Assembly: GCA_022984795.1 (NCBI GenBank)
Contig: JALIHJ010000009.1
Coordinates: 248,001-312,000 of the forward strand
From: Fabrea salina
Taxonomy: Eukaryota; Ciliophora; Heterotrichea; Heterotrichida; Fabreidae
Length of the DNA stretch: 64,000 nt
Direction: 5' to 3'
Part shown: positions 9,312-18,026 of the stretch, one piece after another
Layout of the letters: each line of letters opens with the position of its first letter
Numbering within the stretch: the stretch's first letter is position 1
Position numbers and translations under genes: made by a program
Notes under the pieces: model-generated
Seen by the model: the letters and a program-made list of their open reading frames with translations, nothing else
Database searches by the model: none
What the model was told of the DNA's origin: nothing

Positions 9312-10016
9312 GCTCATTCCACGGTGAGGTCAAAGCGAAGGACTACGTCCAATTCAACAGCCACAGGCTAGACGAAATCGCGGCGATCCACAGATGGAGG
9401 GCAGGACACAGCGACGCAAGAAGCACACGCTTCATCAGACACATGGAACCAGACCCCAACTGCACATGGTGCAGACGAGAGGAAACAGTCGAACACATCC
9501 TAGAACACTGCCCAAAAAACAGCATTCCAAGGGAAAAACTCAGGAAAATCGCAAGAAAACTCTTCAAACCAAGGGAATCACTCATCTACCACCTAACACT
9601 AGAGTCGGACAAACTAGAAGACGAAAGGAACCAGCTCACGACGAAACAAAAGCAAAAACTAGACACAGAAATTAAGAACTACGTAAACACAATCATTAAA
9701 ACCAGAAAGACTCTACACGAAGAAACAAAGCAGGAAGACGGAACAACGACGCTCCCAAAACACGAAGAAACACGAACGGAACTCAAGAGGAAAAGAACGG
9801 CAGAAGAAAATGACAACCCAACCAAAAAACTTCCCAAGACACGAAGCAGAGGCCTAGAAAACGGAACAATGACGCTCCCAAAACACGAAGAAACACGAAC
9901 GGAACTCAAGAGGAAAAGAACGGCAGAAGAAAATGACAACCCAACCAAAAAACTTCCCAAGACACGAAGCAGAGGCCTAGACGGCTTACAACAATTCCAA
10001 TAAATAAATAAATAAA
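9312..10016 (+). mobile_element. 5'-truncated LINE, copy B of family 1
   Basis: About 705 bp, the 3' end of a non-LTR retrotransposon. The open frame from about 9315 to 10003 encodes the typical post-RT C-terminus: FNSHRLDEIAAIHRWRAGH, then a zinc knuckle CTWCRREETVEHILEHC (C-x2-C-x8-H-x4-C), then a Lys/Arg-rich tail ending SRGLDGLQQFQ. The stop is followed at once by (TAAA)n and the target-site duplication. RT and endonuclease domains are absent through 5' truncation. The frame is still open, so this copy is younger than copy A. It carries an internal in-frame 123-bp duplication. Confidence 0.9.
9738..9983 (+). repeat. Two tandem 123-bp units inside LINE copy B
   Basis: Unit 1 is 9738-9860 and unit 2 is 9861-9983. 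They are nearly identical; I see a C/T difference near the start and a few at the junctions. The period is 41 codons, so the reading frame is kept and a basic block (EETRTELKRKRTAEE) occurs twice. Copy A has only one such unit, so the duplication is specific to copy B or its recent source. Confidence 0.9.
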
Positions 10017-10033
10017 TAAAAACAGTGAAAACC
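10017..10033 (+). repeat. Target-site duplication, right copy (LINE copy B)
   Basis: Exact repeat of 9295-9311 immediately after the (TAAA)n tail. Confidence 0.9.
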
Positions 10034-10074
10034 TTATTTTGGGACTGGCTATTACTTAAACACTCTAGAATTAG

Positions 10075-11988
10075 TTATATCTCAACTAAAGAAGCTAAGT
10101 CTTGGAAACTAGGTTTCTTCTTAGGAGAGTGGTCTAGAATGTGAGGGTACTTGCTTTTCATGAGTGTAAGGAGGTCATGAATCTCTCCATGCGAACTTCT
10201 GTTGTGTCCAAGAGCCCTCAGAACTTTAGAAGGACCTTTGCTCTGACTCATTCTTTCCATTAAAAAGCAAAGCTTCTCGACGCAGTCAGGCTGGGGTTCG
10301 TCGTACACTAAGTCTTGGGATATAATGGCCAGGATTTCCACAAAAAGGTGCTGGTCAATAGCTTCTTTGTCGTCAATAGAAGACATTCTGGAAGCGTCTG
10401 GGTCGGAAACTCCAGCTAGAGTTCCGAAGTAGCGGACGAGCCTTGTCTTGGAAACCACGTCTGGGAACAACTCAAAGTCCCTGCAAAACCTTGTGAAGTT
10501 GTCGAAAGTCATGTACCCTTGTTGGTCTGAGTAGTGCCTGTAGAAGTAAAGAACTGACCTGTGGACAATGCTCATGGCCTCTATCATGGAGTCTTCTTTG
10601 AACATTTCCATTCTTTCTTTGATTTGGTCAGAAAACACTAACCTGCCTTTGCACAGCACCAACTCAAGTTTAAGCACGTAGTCTTCCAAGAGTTTTTGCA
10701 AAGCTTGTGCAATAGGCTCTTCTTGGAAGACCCTCCTAGCTATTATTTCTAGGGCTTTTAAGAATTGTTGGAAGTCGATCACACTGGCATTGGCTGCTTT
10801 GGCTTTTTTCTTCACTGCTACTAAACGGGAGAATATGATGTCGATTTCCACCGAAGTTATTAAGGGTGTTTCGTCGCCTTTTCTGCAAACGGACTGTTCA
10901 AGGTTCTCAGTAGCTCTGGTTTCGCCTAAAAGGCCACAGTCTCTTAAGAGTTTTTGGAGACTTGAACTGGCGAGTCCCTTGGTGTTTAGTGCGTCTGCGT
11001 AAGAAGCGTAAACTTGGAATATTTTTTGAAGGCGCAAAAGGTACTCTTCAACTGCACTCACTCCTTCTGGTTCTAAACTGAGCCTTGAAATGTCTCCGTC
11101 CATTGACTGGGTGTCTATAGAGATGTCCAAGCCTTGTTGGCTTTCTAAAACACCTTGCACTACTTCTGTAGGAGGCAAAAGGGAACTTCCCCCCTTAGGC
11201 CGGGCTAACTCCATTCTTTCAAGCATAATCAGAACTTTTTCTGAGGGAGAGTTAGTGGACACTTGGGAGTTTTCATAGCCGTACAAAGCACAGAGGTAAA
11301 GAATAAGGATGAACTTGGAGTAGGTCAAGTAAGTTCCTTGGTCATTCAATACAAGTGACTTAGCAGGTTCAAAAGAAGAATTCTGCATGATAACTAGTTG
11401 TTTCCAAAGTTCCTGGATTCTTGTTTTGTTCACAAGGGAAGGGTACACGTCGAGTTCCTTCAAGACTTGTTCCAGAGCTTGCTGGGACCTGTTGTAAGCT
11501 TCTTCGTAATGTAATTTGCCACTAAGTTCCCAAGGGAAGTATTTTGAGTATACACTCCGAAGTCCTTTGTCTACACTGCTTAAGATGAGTTTGGACTCCT
11601 CAGAAGCTTTGAAGTCTTCCTCAGAAAAGGTGGTGTTTTGCTTTAATTTTTGCTGGAGTGGAACTAAGTGTTCTTTAATGAGTTTAGAAAAAGCTGTTTG
11701 TGGAGAAGACCGGAACTCCTGAGGAAACTTGAGTTCAGCTAGCTTAGTTGTACTTGAAAGGAAGTTTTGAAAGTCCATGTTGGGACCTTTTGAAGCAGAT
11801 TGAAATAACAGCTGGAGTTCATAAGGCGAAGCTTGAGGGTCTACTATCTGGGCTTCAGAGCAGAGTTGAAGGAACTTCTGGAGTTTTAGGTAGTTAGCTT
11901 TTTGTTTGGAACCAAACGAAGAGTAACTCATAAAGATTTGGAACAAAAGTTTTTCAAGACCCTCCGCGTTTTTCTTTGCGTCCGACAT
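10075..11988 (-). CDS. Multi-domain TPPP/p25-alpha-like protein
   Basis: 637 residues. Residues about 315-420 match the TPPP/p25-alpha pattern: a helix with LQKLLRDCGLL, then SVEIDIIFSRLV and IDFQQFLKALEIIA. The segment at 10-95 (KLQKFLQLC, MDFQNFL) looks like a second, diverged copy. Two further paired stretches end in similar motifs, VYPSLVNKTRIQELW at about 181 and FPDVVSKTRLVRYF nearer the C-terminus, suggesting an internal duplication of another helical module. p25-alpha proteins bind and bundle microtubules and are common in ciliated eukaryotes, so a cortical or axonemal role is likely (inferred). The start is preceded by TTATATAAACTTTA. Confidence 0.75.
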   Translation of the reverse strand: MSDAKKNAEGLEKLLFQIFMSYSSFGSKQKANYLKLQKFLQLCSEAQIVDPQASPYELQLLFQSASKGPNMDFQNFLSSTTKLAELKFPQEFRSSPQTAFSKLIKEHLVPLQQKLKQNTTFSEEDFKASEESKLILSSVDKGLRSVYSKYFPWELSGKLHYEEAYNRSQQALEQVLKELDVYPSLVNKTRIQELWKQLVIMQNSSFEPAKSLVLNDQGTYLTYSKFILILYLCALYGYENSQVSTNSPSEKVLIMLERMELARPKGGSSLLPPTEVVQGVLESQQGLDISIDTQSMDGDISRLSLEPEGVSAVEEYLLRLQKIFQVYASYADALNTKGLASSSLQKLLRDCGLLGETRATENLEQSVCRKGDETPLITSVEIDIIFSRLVAVKKKAKAANASVIDFQQFLKALEIIARRVFQEEPIAQALQKLLEDYVLKLELVLCKGRLVFSDQIKERMEMFKEDSMIEAMSIVHRSVLYFYRHYSDQQGYMTFDNFTRFCRDFELFPDVVSKTRLVRYFGTLAGVSDPDASRMSSIDDKEAIDQHLFVEILAIISQDLVYDEPQPDCVEKLCFLMERMSQSKGPSKVLRALGHNRSSHGEIHDLLTLMKSKYPHILDHSPKKKPSFQDLASLVEI

Positions 11989-12035
11989 TAAAGTTTATAT
12001 AAGAACTAAACCTTTCAAACAAAGTTCTGATAAAG

Positions 12036-12575
12036 ATGAAAGTGGCCCTTTCATTCTACAACAAACAAATGAAGACCCACCCTGTCCTTACCAAAAGTAC
12101 TTCTTGCGGAGTGATCTTTGCTTTAGGCGACATCCTTGCCCAGCAAGTAGAAAACTACACAGCCCAAACTAAGGGCATCGACCTCAAAAGAACTTTCAGA
12201 ATGAGTTTTTACGGGAGCCTTTATGTAGGACCAGTGATGCATGTTTGGTACTCAAAGGTACTGCCTAGATTTTTTCCAGGGACTTCTTTGCCTCATGTAC
12301 TCAAGAAGGTGTGTATTGACCAAACCCTCATGGTGACTTTCATGACTTCTTCTTTCTACATAGCACAAACCCTTCTAGAAAACAAAACCCCAGCAAATGC
12401 TCTCGACAAAGTAAAACACCAACTATGGCCTACTTTAAAAACCAACTGGAAGGTCTGGCCTGCCATCATGGCTTTGAACTTCACTTTAGTCCCTCTAGAC
12501 TTCCAAGTAATCCTTGTCAACTCTGTGGGAATTATTTGGAATGCTTACTTGTCTTACATGCAACACAGACATTAA
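12036..12575 (+). CDS. MPV17/PMP22-family organelle membrane protein
   Basis: 179 residues. The family signature is clear near the C-terminus: WKVWPAIMALNFTLVPLDF, then VGIIWNAYLSYMQHR. Four hydrophobic segments are expected. The N-terminal YNKQMKTHPVLTKS fits the usual family start. Members sit in the mitochondrial inner membrane or peroxisome membrane. Which one applies here cannot be read from the sequence. It is divergent from the TPPP-like gene, 47 bp between starts. Confidence 0.9.
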   Translation: MKVALSFYNKQMKTHPVLTKSTSCGVIFALGDILAQQVENYTAQTKGIDLKRTFRMSFYGSLYVGPVMHVWYSKVLPRFFPGTSLPHVLKKVCIDQTLMVTFMTSSFYIAQTLLENKTPANALDKVKHQLWPTLKTNWKVWPAIMALNFTLVPLDFQVILVNSVGIIWNAYLSYMQHRH

Positions 12576-12600
12576 CTCAAAGACTTATAAATAATATATA

Positions 12601-13515
12601 CTAAAAAACTAAGCGGTTAAGGTCGAAACCTGAATCGAACCCTGCTAGTAAGTCGTACTTGTGAATGCACATAATTCTGTAGCAGTTCCTAATAGTTACG
12701 TCCTTTTTGCTAGCGACTTCACTAACTTCAGCTAAAGCTCTTCCTAAGCCTGCAACTATCGCAATCATATACACAGAAGCTGCGGCAACACTCATTGGGT
12801 TTTTGCCTGTAACAAGTCCTTTGTCACTGGTTCTTTGTGCAAGTACCTTGGTGTACTTGATGTAGCGCTGGGGAAAGCCTAGATGCACAGCAAGTTGCTC
12901 TGCATACTCTGCAGCGGGTGTGAGCTTCCACCTAGAAGGCATGTGTTTCTGGATCAAACTAATGCTTCTGTGAATGTCTGATCTGTCCACTTGCATCACT
13001 ATACTGAGTTCTTTGATGCTTCGAGACTGGTAAGTTTTCCTCGCAGCCATGAATATGCAGGCTGCTATTACTGCTAAGTGTTGCCTCCCTTTCAGTGCTT
13101 TTTTTTCACAGATGAACTTAAAGATTTTTTTGGACTCTTCTTCGACCTTGTCTGCTAAGTTAAGGTGTCTGCAATAGTCTTCCAAGTTGCGGAAGCCTTT
13201 GTTAAGAGTTTTGTCTATGGCAGAGTGAGTGCTGCGTTGACTGATCTTGGTTAATTGCGAACCAAGACCTCCGTCAGAAATGTAAGTGGCTAACCCACTG
13301 TCCGAAAGCAAGCTGATGTTTGCAGACCCTATTCGTTTAAGGTCGCCTTCTCCTTTTGTTGTGGCTTCTTTTGCGAAGTTGCGAGACTCTGAGTACTCAT
13401 CAATAATCCGCGACTGCTGTACACGACCACAACTTTGACAGACCACATTACCTTCGCGGGAGTCTACTAAGAACGAGTCTAAAGCAAAGCACTCGGGACA
13501 TTGCTTTATTGACAT
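12601..13515 (-). CDS. TFIIB: Transcription initiation factor TFIIB
   Basis: 304 residues, close to the normal length of TFIIB. N-terminal zinc ribbon CPEC...CQSCG (Cys at about 6, 9, 26, 29), then a linker with GEGDLKRIG, then two cyclin folds (about 100-190 and 200-300). The second holds KNPMSVAAASVYM, the most conserved block. TFIIB bridges TBP, RNA polymerase II and the start site. The adjacent upstream coiled-coil gene ends only 18 bp before this start. A second, more diverged TFIIB lies at 47886. Confidence 0.92.
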   Translation of the reverse strand: MSIKQCPECFALDSFLVDSREGNVVCQSCGRVQQSRIIDEYSESRNFAKEATTKGEGDLKRIGSANISLLSDSGLATYISDGGLGSQLTKISQRSTHSAIDKTLNKGFRNLEDYCRHLNLADKVEEESKKIFKFICEKKALKGRQHLAVIAACIFMAARKTYQSRSIKELSIVMQVDRSDIHRSISLIQKHMPSRWKLTPAAEYAEQLAVHLGFPQRYIKYTKVLAQRTSDKGLVTGKNPMSVAAASVYMIAIVAGLGRALAEVSEVASKKDVTIRNCYRIMCIHKYDLLAGFDSGFDLNRLVF

Positions 13516-13533
13516 TTTTATAATACAAGTTAA

Positions 13534-14265
13534 TTACTTCTTTAGGGTTGGTTCCTGTCTGAAGTGAGTAGGAAGGTACCGGGACTTTTTGGGAGCTCTT
13601 AGAGGTGATCTTTTTTTGTGTTCGAAAGGACTTGCGTTGACTGAACGGTGAGTGTGTGGCTGGCTTTTGGGTTTTTTGGGGACGAGGGACTTGCTTTTGA
13701 AGGTTTCTGAGTTTCGAGTTTTGAGTAGTTCGAGTTGTTCTCTAAGAGACTGGATTTCACTTTCCATTTGGGTTTTTTCTTGTTCGTGTTGTCGCAAAGA
13801 CTTTTCAAGTTGGGGCAGGACTTCTCCTTTTAAGTAGTCCCTTTCTTGTTTTAGTTCTTGAATTCTTTGTGCGTTTAAAAGTTGTTTGCTTTGAGAGGGT
13901 TCTTCTCTGTCAGAAAGGAGTTTGTATTTTTCTTCGTAGAGGTTTTTCAAACTTGTTTCTCTGTTAAGTTCAGCTTTGAGCTGCTTTAGAACTTGTGCTT
14001 TAATGGAGTCTTTCTGGGACTCAGTTGATTGTGAGAAAAACTTAGTTGAGTTTTCAGACTTATTTTCAGAGTCACTGTCTTTTGAGTTCCAAAGTTTAGC
14101 TTCAAGTTCAACTGACAGTTCGCTTAACTTGAATTCTAAGCTAGTAAGTTTGCTTATGTAGGTTTGGTTTTTCTTCTTGGCTTTTTGTCTTTCGTTTTGG
14201 ACGTTTTGGAGGGCCCTAAATTCTTCGAACAACTGCTGGTTTAAACTGGGCTTTTTATGTTCCAT
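13534..14265 (-). CDS. Coiled-coil protein, function unknown
   Basis: 243 residues. Two coiled-coil stretches, about 15-60 and 90-185 (LKQERDYLKGEVLPQLEKSL), with a Ser/Lys-rich linker between and a basic Ser/Pro-rich tail (KKRSPLRAPKKSRY) suited to microtubule or nucleic-acid binding. No named family is recognised. The start codon lies 6 bp after the stop of the two-exon gene at 14272-14529 on the same strand, so the promoter must lie in that gene or the two share a transcript. Confidence 0.65.
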   Translation of the reverse strand: MEHKKPSLNQQLFEEFRALQNVQNERQKAKKKNQTYISKLTSLEFKLSELSVELEAKLWNSKDSDSENKSENSTKFFSQSTESQKDSIKAQVLKQLKAELNRETSLKNLYEEKYKLLSDREEPSQSKQLLNAQRIQELKQERDYLKGEVLPQLEKSLRQHEQEKTQMESEIQSLREQLELLKTRNSETFKSKSLVPKKPKSQPHTHRSVNASPFEHKKRSPLRAPKKSRYLPTHFRQEPTLKK

Positions 14266-14271
14266 TTTAGC

Positions 14272-14529
14272 TTAGTTAATTTGCATTCCGTCCTCGTCTT
14301 CACAGCTCGCTAGTGCTTGTTCTGTGTCTTCTTCAGTGTAAATGCTGAGTGTCTCAGAAAGGGCTAAGTTGTATAAAGGACTGTAGGATAGTTTTATTTT
14401 TTGGGTGTTAAAAGCGTTACTAAGTAGTGCTTACTAGTGCTTCCTACAGATGTACATTTGGGGCTTCGAAACAGCACAAGTTCCAATTTGACGGACTGCG
14501 TTCCTTCTAAAAGCCTTAAAGGCTATCAT
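14272..14529 (-). CDS. Small two-exon protein, probable mitochondrial protein
   Basis: Not visible as a single open frame. Exon 1 is 14529-14435 (ATG at 14527-14529), a 15-nt intron lies at 14434-14420, and exon 2 is 14419-14272. The spliced product has 80 residues: MIAFKAFRRNAVRQIG at the start is Arg-rich, hydrophobic and free of acidic residues, as in mitochondrial import signals. The C-terminal third is acidic (YTEEDTEQ, CEDEDGMQIN). Without splicing the frame stops at the exon-intron junction. I cannot name the family. It is divergent from the HP1-like gene (30-bp spacer). Confidence 0.6.
14420..14434 (-). other. 15-nt intron
   Basis: Reads GTAAGCACTACTTAG on the minus strand. The upstream exon ends in TA, so retention would create an immediate TAG. 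It fits the consensus of the other three introns here. Confidence 0.75.
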
Positions 14530-14559
14530 ATTTATTGCATCCAAAGGGGGATAATCTGT
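14530..14559. promoter_or_regulatory. 30-bp divergent spacer
   Basis: This lies between the start codons of the small mitochondrial-type gene (minus) and the HP1-like gene (plus). It has an A/T-rich left part and a central CCAAAGGGGG block. Any shared promoter must be in it or in coding sequence. Confidence 0.4.
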
Positions 14560-15021
14560 ATGGTTGAAGACGAGTACTTTACCATTGAAAAGATCCTAGA
14601 CAAAAAGTTCTGTACTTCTGAAAAGTGTTGGTTGTACTTAATTAAGTGGGAGGACTACCCCTCTGAAGAAAACACTTGGGAACCCCAAGAAAACCTAGAA
14701 AGTTGTCCTGGAGTTTTGGAGGAGTTCAACAAGCACTGGGAAAACTCTTTAAGTTCCAAAAGAAAAAGCACTAACTCTCCTAAGCCCTCTAAAAAGCCCA
14801 AACCAACTCAAATAACTAAAGGGTGTGTTAGGCCCCAACTGGGTTCTGATAAACCTGCAAAAATCATAGGCTGCAGAGTTTTCCAAGGAAAGGTCTTTTT
14901 TGCTTTAATGTTCAAACAACGAGAAAACGGAGAGTTGCCTATAGCAGGAGTTTACTCAAAAGCTGACTTAGTTAAGTTTGCTCCAGCTTTGCTAGCTAAC
15001 TACTTACTTGGTAACTACTAA
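14560..15021 (+). CDS. HP1-like protein: chromodomain plus probable chromoshadow domain
   Basis: 153 residues from ATG 14560; the frame is open further upstream, but that part is antisense to the neighbouring gene. Residues about 5-60 form a chromodomain: EYFTIEKILD, YLIKWEDYP and the aromatic-cage Trp in NTWEPQENL. After a Ser/Lys/Pro linker, residues about 98-150 (KIIGCRVFQGKVFFALMF) resemble a chromoshadow domain, which dimerises HP1 proteins. In ciliates such proteins act in heterochromatin and in development of the new macronucleus. That role is possible here but inferred. Its stop codon overlaps that of the convergent SF-assemblin gene. Confidence 0.85.
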   Translation: MVEDEYFTIEKILDKKFCTSEKCWLYLIKWEDYPSEENTWEPQENLESCPGVLEEFNKHWENSLSSKRKSTNSPKPSKKPKPTQITKGCVRPQLGSDKPAKIIGCRVFQGKVFFALMFKQRENGELPIAGVYSKADLVKFAPALLANYLLGNY

Positions 15022-15818
15022 TCACTAGAAGTTAGCACGGCTAAGGTATCTTGGAAGGTCTTCATAAAGTTAGACATGTTGTCTGCAATGTCGTCTTGTT
15101 GTCCTAGTCTAGAGTTCATTTCTTCGTGGGCTCCACTTTTTAGGTCTTTCAGTGCGTCGAAAGCTTTCTGTTGGTTGTTTTCGAGGTTTTTGTCTTGAGT
15201 GCGCATGGTTTTGTGCACTTGGTCCCTTAAGTCTCCAGTAGCTCTGACTCGGTCAGTGAATTCTTCGTCGAGTCTTTCTTGTAGTTCAAACACAGAGTCA
15301 TCGAGTTTTTCAAGCATTGCTTTTTCCCTTTCAATTCTTCCAGTTTTTTCTCTTTGGAATTCTAGGATTAGTCTGTCTAGGTGCTCCTTCACGGGGCTAA
15401 TGAGGTCGTTTAGGTAGTTTCTGCGCTCTTCTTTTTGGGACTCTAGAGTTCTAGTTATTTCTTCAAGTCGTTTGTGGTTTTTTCGTTCCATAGATTTCCT
15501 TAGTTTGCTTTCTTCTGCTAGTCTTCCTAGCATTTGGGCTTTAAAGTCTTCCATTTGGTACTCAAACTTTGACTTAAAAGCTTTGAGCATGTCGTTAACT
15601 CGCTTGGCTTCTGCGTTTGAGTACTCCTTTGTAGACTGAACTTTTCGGTTTACATCTAGGAACTTTGCATCTAGCTGCTTTTTGGCTTCTTCTCTGGAGC
15701 GCAGCATGTCTTGGTAGTCTTTGCCCATTTCTTGCACTTGGTCATCTAGTTCTTCTCTTCTGTCTCTATCATCTACTTGGGTCCGGACCGTTTTTTTCAA
15801 ATCAGGTTCATACTCCAT
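15018..15818 (-). CDS. SF-assemblin / beta-giardin-like striated-fibre protein
   Basis: 266 residues from the ATG at 15816-15818 (the frame opens a little upstream, but MEYEPDLKK is the better start). It is almost entirely a charged coiled coil with the SF-assemblin pattern: a short non-helical head, then a long rod with regularly spaced charged residues (KEHLDRLILEFQREKTGRIE). SF-assemblins polymerise into the striated microtubule-associated fibres or rootlets at basal bodies. The stop codon TAG at 15018-15020 overlaps the TAA of the opposing gene. Confidence 0.8.
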   Translation of the reverse strand: MEYEPDLKKTVRTQVDDRDRREELDDQVQEMGKDYQDMLRSREEAKKQLDAKFLDVNRKVQSTKEYSNAEAKRVNDMLKAFKSKFEYQMEDFKAQMLGRLAEESKLRKSMERKNHKRLEEITRTLESQKEERRNYLNDLISPVKEHLDRLILEFQREKTGRIEREKAMLEKLDDSVFELQERLDEEFTDRVRATGDLRDQVHKTMRTQDKNLENNQQKAFDALKDLKSGAHEEMNSRLGQQDDIADNMSNFMKTFQDTLAVLTSSD

Positions 15819-15885
15819 CGTAAATTTAACTAAATAATTTAGGGTAAGCACTTAAATATATCCATTTAAGAGTAATTTTGTTACG

Positions 15886-17109
15886 ATGTTTTCAGTAATT
15901 TCGTTGGAAAAGGATATGGAGGGCACCTTCAATTTGTTAGAATCCAGCACTTCAGATTTTTGGAATTCTTCCAGTTCAAAAGCCAACAATGATATTAAAC
16001 TTAACGAGGTATTCAACTCATACCTGTGCTTCCTTACTGCAGAAACAACTTTTGTAACCAGAAGAGTTGTTCTGACTACCAATAAGCTGTACTGCTTGGA
16101 TGATGACCATGAACCCTTTTTGGTGACTAAAATCAGCTGGAAGCTCCTGAAGCCCTTTACTGAACTCAACGAAAAGGGCGAAGAATGATTTGGTTTCACG
16201 CTAAACACTAACACCAATGAGCAGGACTTCTATACCTTTAGTTTGGAGCACTTAGACCTTTGGATAGAAAACCTACAGAAGTTCTGCCTTTCCTCCAAGA
16301 TTGAAGACAGTTTTGCGGTGCAAATTCCCATTAAAAAGACCAGAACTAGCAAGATCCTTTTAGCCCGCTCTCTGGAAAACGACCTGTACTACGCCATTAA
16401 GTCGATAAACAAAAACAAGTTCCTGGATTCTGGAAGGACTACTCAAAGACTAGCAAAAACGATACAAACTATGAGGAAAATAGACCACCCGTATTTTTCA
16501 AACCTTCATAAAGTTTATGATACAGAAAAATACGTACATTTAGTGATTGACTATGCTTCAGGAGGCACCTTCTTCAGAAGGATCAAATCCAAAAAAATCT
16601 TCGAAGAACAAAAGGCTTTAGTTATTGTCAAAAAACTGCTTTTCTCAGTCAGATACCTTTCATCGAAAGGCCTAGTTCACCGAAACATCAAGCCAGAAAA
16701 CATTCTGATGGTTTCCAAAGAAAATGATTTTGAAATAAAAATTATAGATTTTGGAACAGCCTGCAAAGAACACGACGAAGCCGAAAACGGCATCTGTGGC
16801 TCACCAGGCTACATAGCTCCTGAAATCCTTAGACAAGAAGGATTTTCTTCCAAAGCCGACGTGTTTAGTGTAGGAGTTATTATGCATATACTTCTTCTAG
16901 GAAAACTTCCTTTTACAAGGTTAGAAAATGGACTCATAAGTAGGAGCCTAAAAGACTTAATTGCTCCACCTCAAAAACTCTCCAAACAGTGTGTTGAACT
17001 ACTTATGATGCTTTTGAACCCTGACCCCAGGAAAAGACCAAGTGCTTCTGAAGCACTAGAGCACAGCTGGTTCTACAAGCAAAGGTCCTTCAGTTCCAAA
17101 GTGCCTTAA
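15886..17109 (+). pseudogene. Decayed PH-like domain + kinase (family member 5)
   Basis: One frame of 408 codons interrupted by a TGA at 16186-16188, exactly where relatives have Arg in the RFGF motif, so CGA to TGA is the simple explanation. The frame continues intact behind it (FGFTL, QDFYT and so on). The kinase domain is also defective: no glycine loop is recognisable, and the catalytic loop reads HRNIKPEN with Asn in place of the catalytic Asp. The AIK lysine, IIDFG and CGSPGYIAPE remain. It is either a pseudogene or, less likely, a read-through pseudokinase. Confidence 0.8.
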
Positions 17110-17126
17110 TAACTTAATTATTCAAT

Positions 17127-18005
17127 ATGTTAACTGCTGAGAACTCTAAACCCAAACAAAAGATATACAGACACATTGTCATCCGCAGAGTTTCACATAA
17201 GCCCAAACAGCAAACCCTGGACTTATCAATAAATGCCAGTGCAAAGTTCAGTTCAGGTCAAAGCGAGAGAACTTATGATGTCCAGAAAAAAACTACTCCA
17301 GAAAAAACCGAAACCCAAAGGAACTTAAGTGGGCAAACTAAAAAAAGACCTGCTTCGAGTTCAGTGTTCCAAAGCAACTCAAGCACCCACAAAAGAAGTT
17401 TAATAAAGTACAAAGAAGGAGAGGCTGAATTTCCTATACAGATGCGCCCTACTATCAACCACTTAGGCGAAAACCTTTACCACAAGAAAAAACTCCAACT
17501 CATAAAGAACTTTGTCAAAGACCTGTTTGAACTTTCGATTCAAACCTGTAAAATCCACTGCTACAAACAAGCACTCCAGAAAACAGTAAATGCAGTAATT
17601 ACAGGCAAAGAAGCCCCTTTGAGTCCTTGCTGCAACGCCACAGTAATAGTTATGTTCACTGAAGACTCTGGAGGCAAAACTCTATGCTCAAACAGAAACT
17701 GCATTATTCGCACTATCCAAAACTTTTCAATCACTTGCGAACTCAGAAAAGAAATCTTCAAAAACTCCAGTGCACGGTTGTCTCTGGACACCCAAAGAAC
17801 CAAGAAAAGTTTTAGAAAAACTTACTTAACAGACTTAGCTAACCCTAGTAAAGAATCCATAAACTACATTCATAGCAAGAGCCTTTCTATGGACTGCCCA
17901 AGCTTAAACATCAGAACTTTCCGAGCCCCCAAAAACTCAATTCCTTTTTCGATGAACCCTTTGCAAGAAGTTTTGACACGCGTAAAGCAGTCAAGAGTTG
18001 CTTAG
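17127..18005 (+). CDS. Basic protein of unknown function with Cys cluster
   Basis: 292 residues. Residues 1-110 are Lys/Ser/Thr-rich and probably disordered. From 120 to 215 there is a helical part with cysteines and histidines (IHCYK, SPCCNATV, CSNRNCI), with C-C and C-x4-C spacing that could bind zinc. The tail is basic. No family recognised. It ends in TAG and is followed 21 bp later by the FHA-RING gene on the same strand. Confidence 0.6.
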   Translation: MLTAENSKPKQKIYRHIVIRRVSHKPKQQTLDLSINASAKFSSGQSERTYDVQKKTTPEKTETQRNLSGQTKKRPASSSVFQSNSSTHKRSLIKYKEGEAEFPIQMRPTINHLGENLYHKKKLQLIKNFVKDLFELSIQTCKIHCYKQALQKTVNAVITGKEAPLSPCCNATVIVMFTEDSGGKTLCSNRNCIIRTIQNFSITCELRKEIFKNSSARLSLDTQRTKKSFRKTYLTDLANPSKESINYIHSKSLSMDCPSLNIRTFRAPKNSIPFSMNPLQEVLTRVKQSRVA

Positions 18006-18026
18006 TATAAAATAACTTTAAGTAAT

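Noticed and set aside
14437-14559. N-terminal extension of the HP1-like protein
   Set aside because: It starts at a GTG, has no domain, and overlaps a better-supported antisense gene.
16186-16188. TGA as a sense codon (as Trp in Blepharisma)
   Set aside because: TGA ends the FHA-RING and sphingomyelin-synthase-like genes here, and the kinase family calls for Arg, not Trp, at this place.
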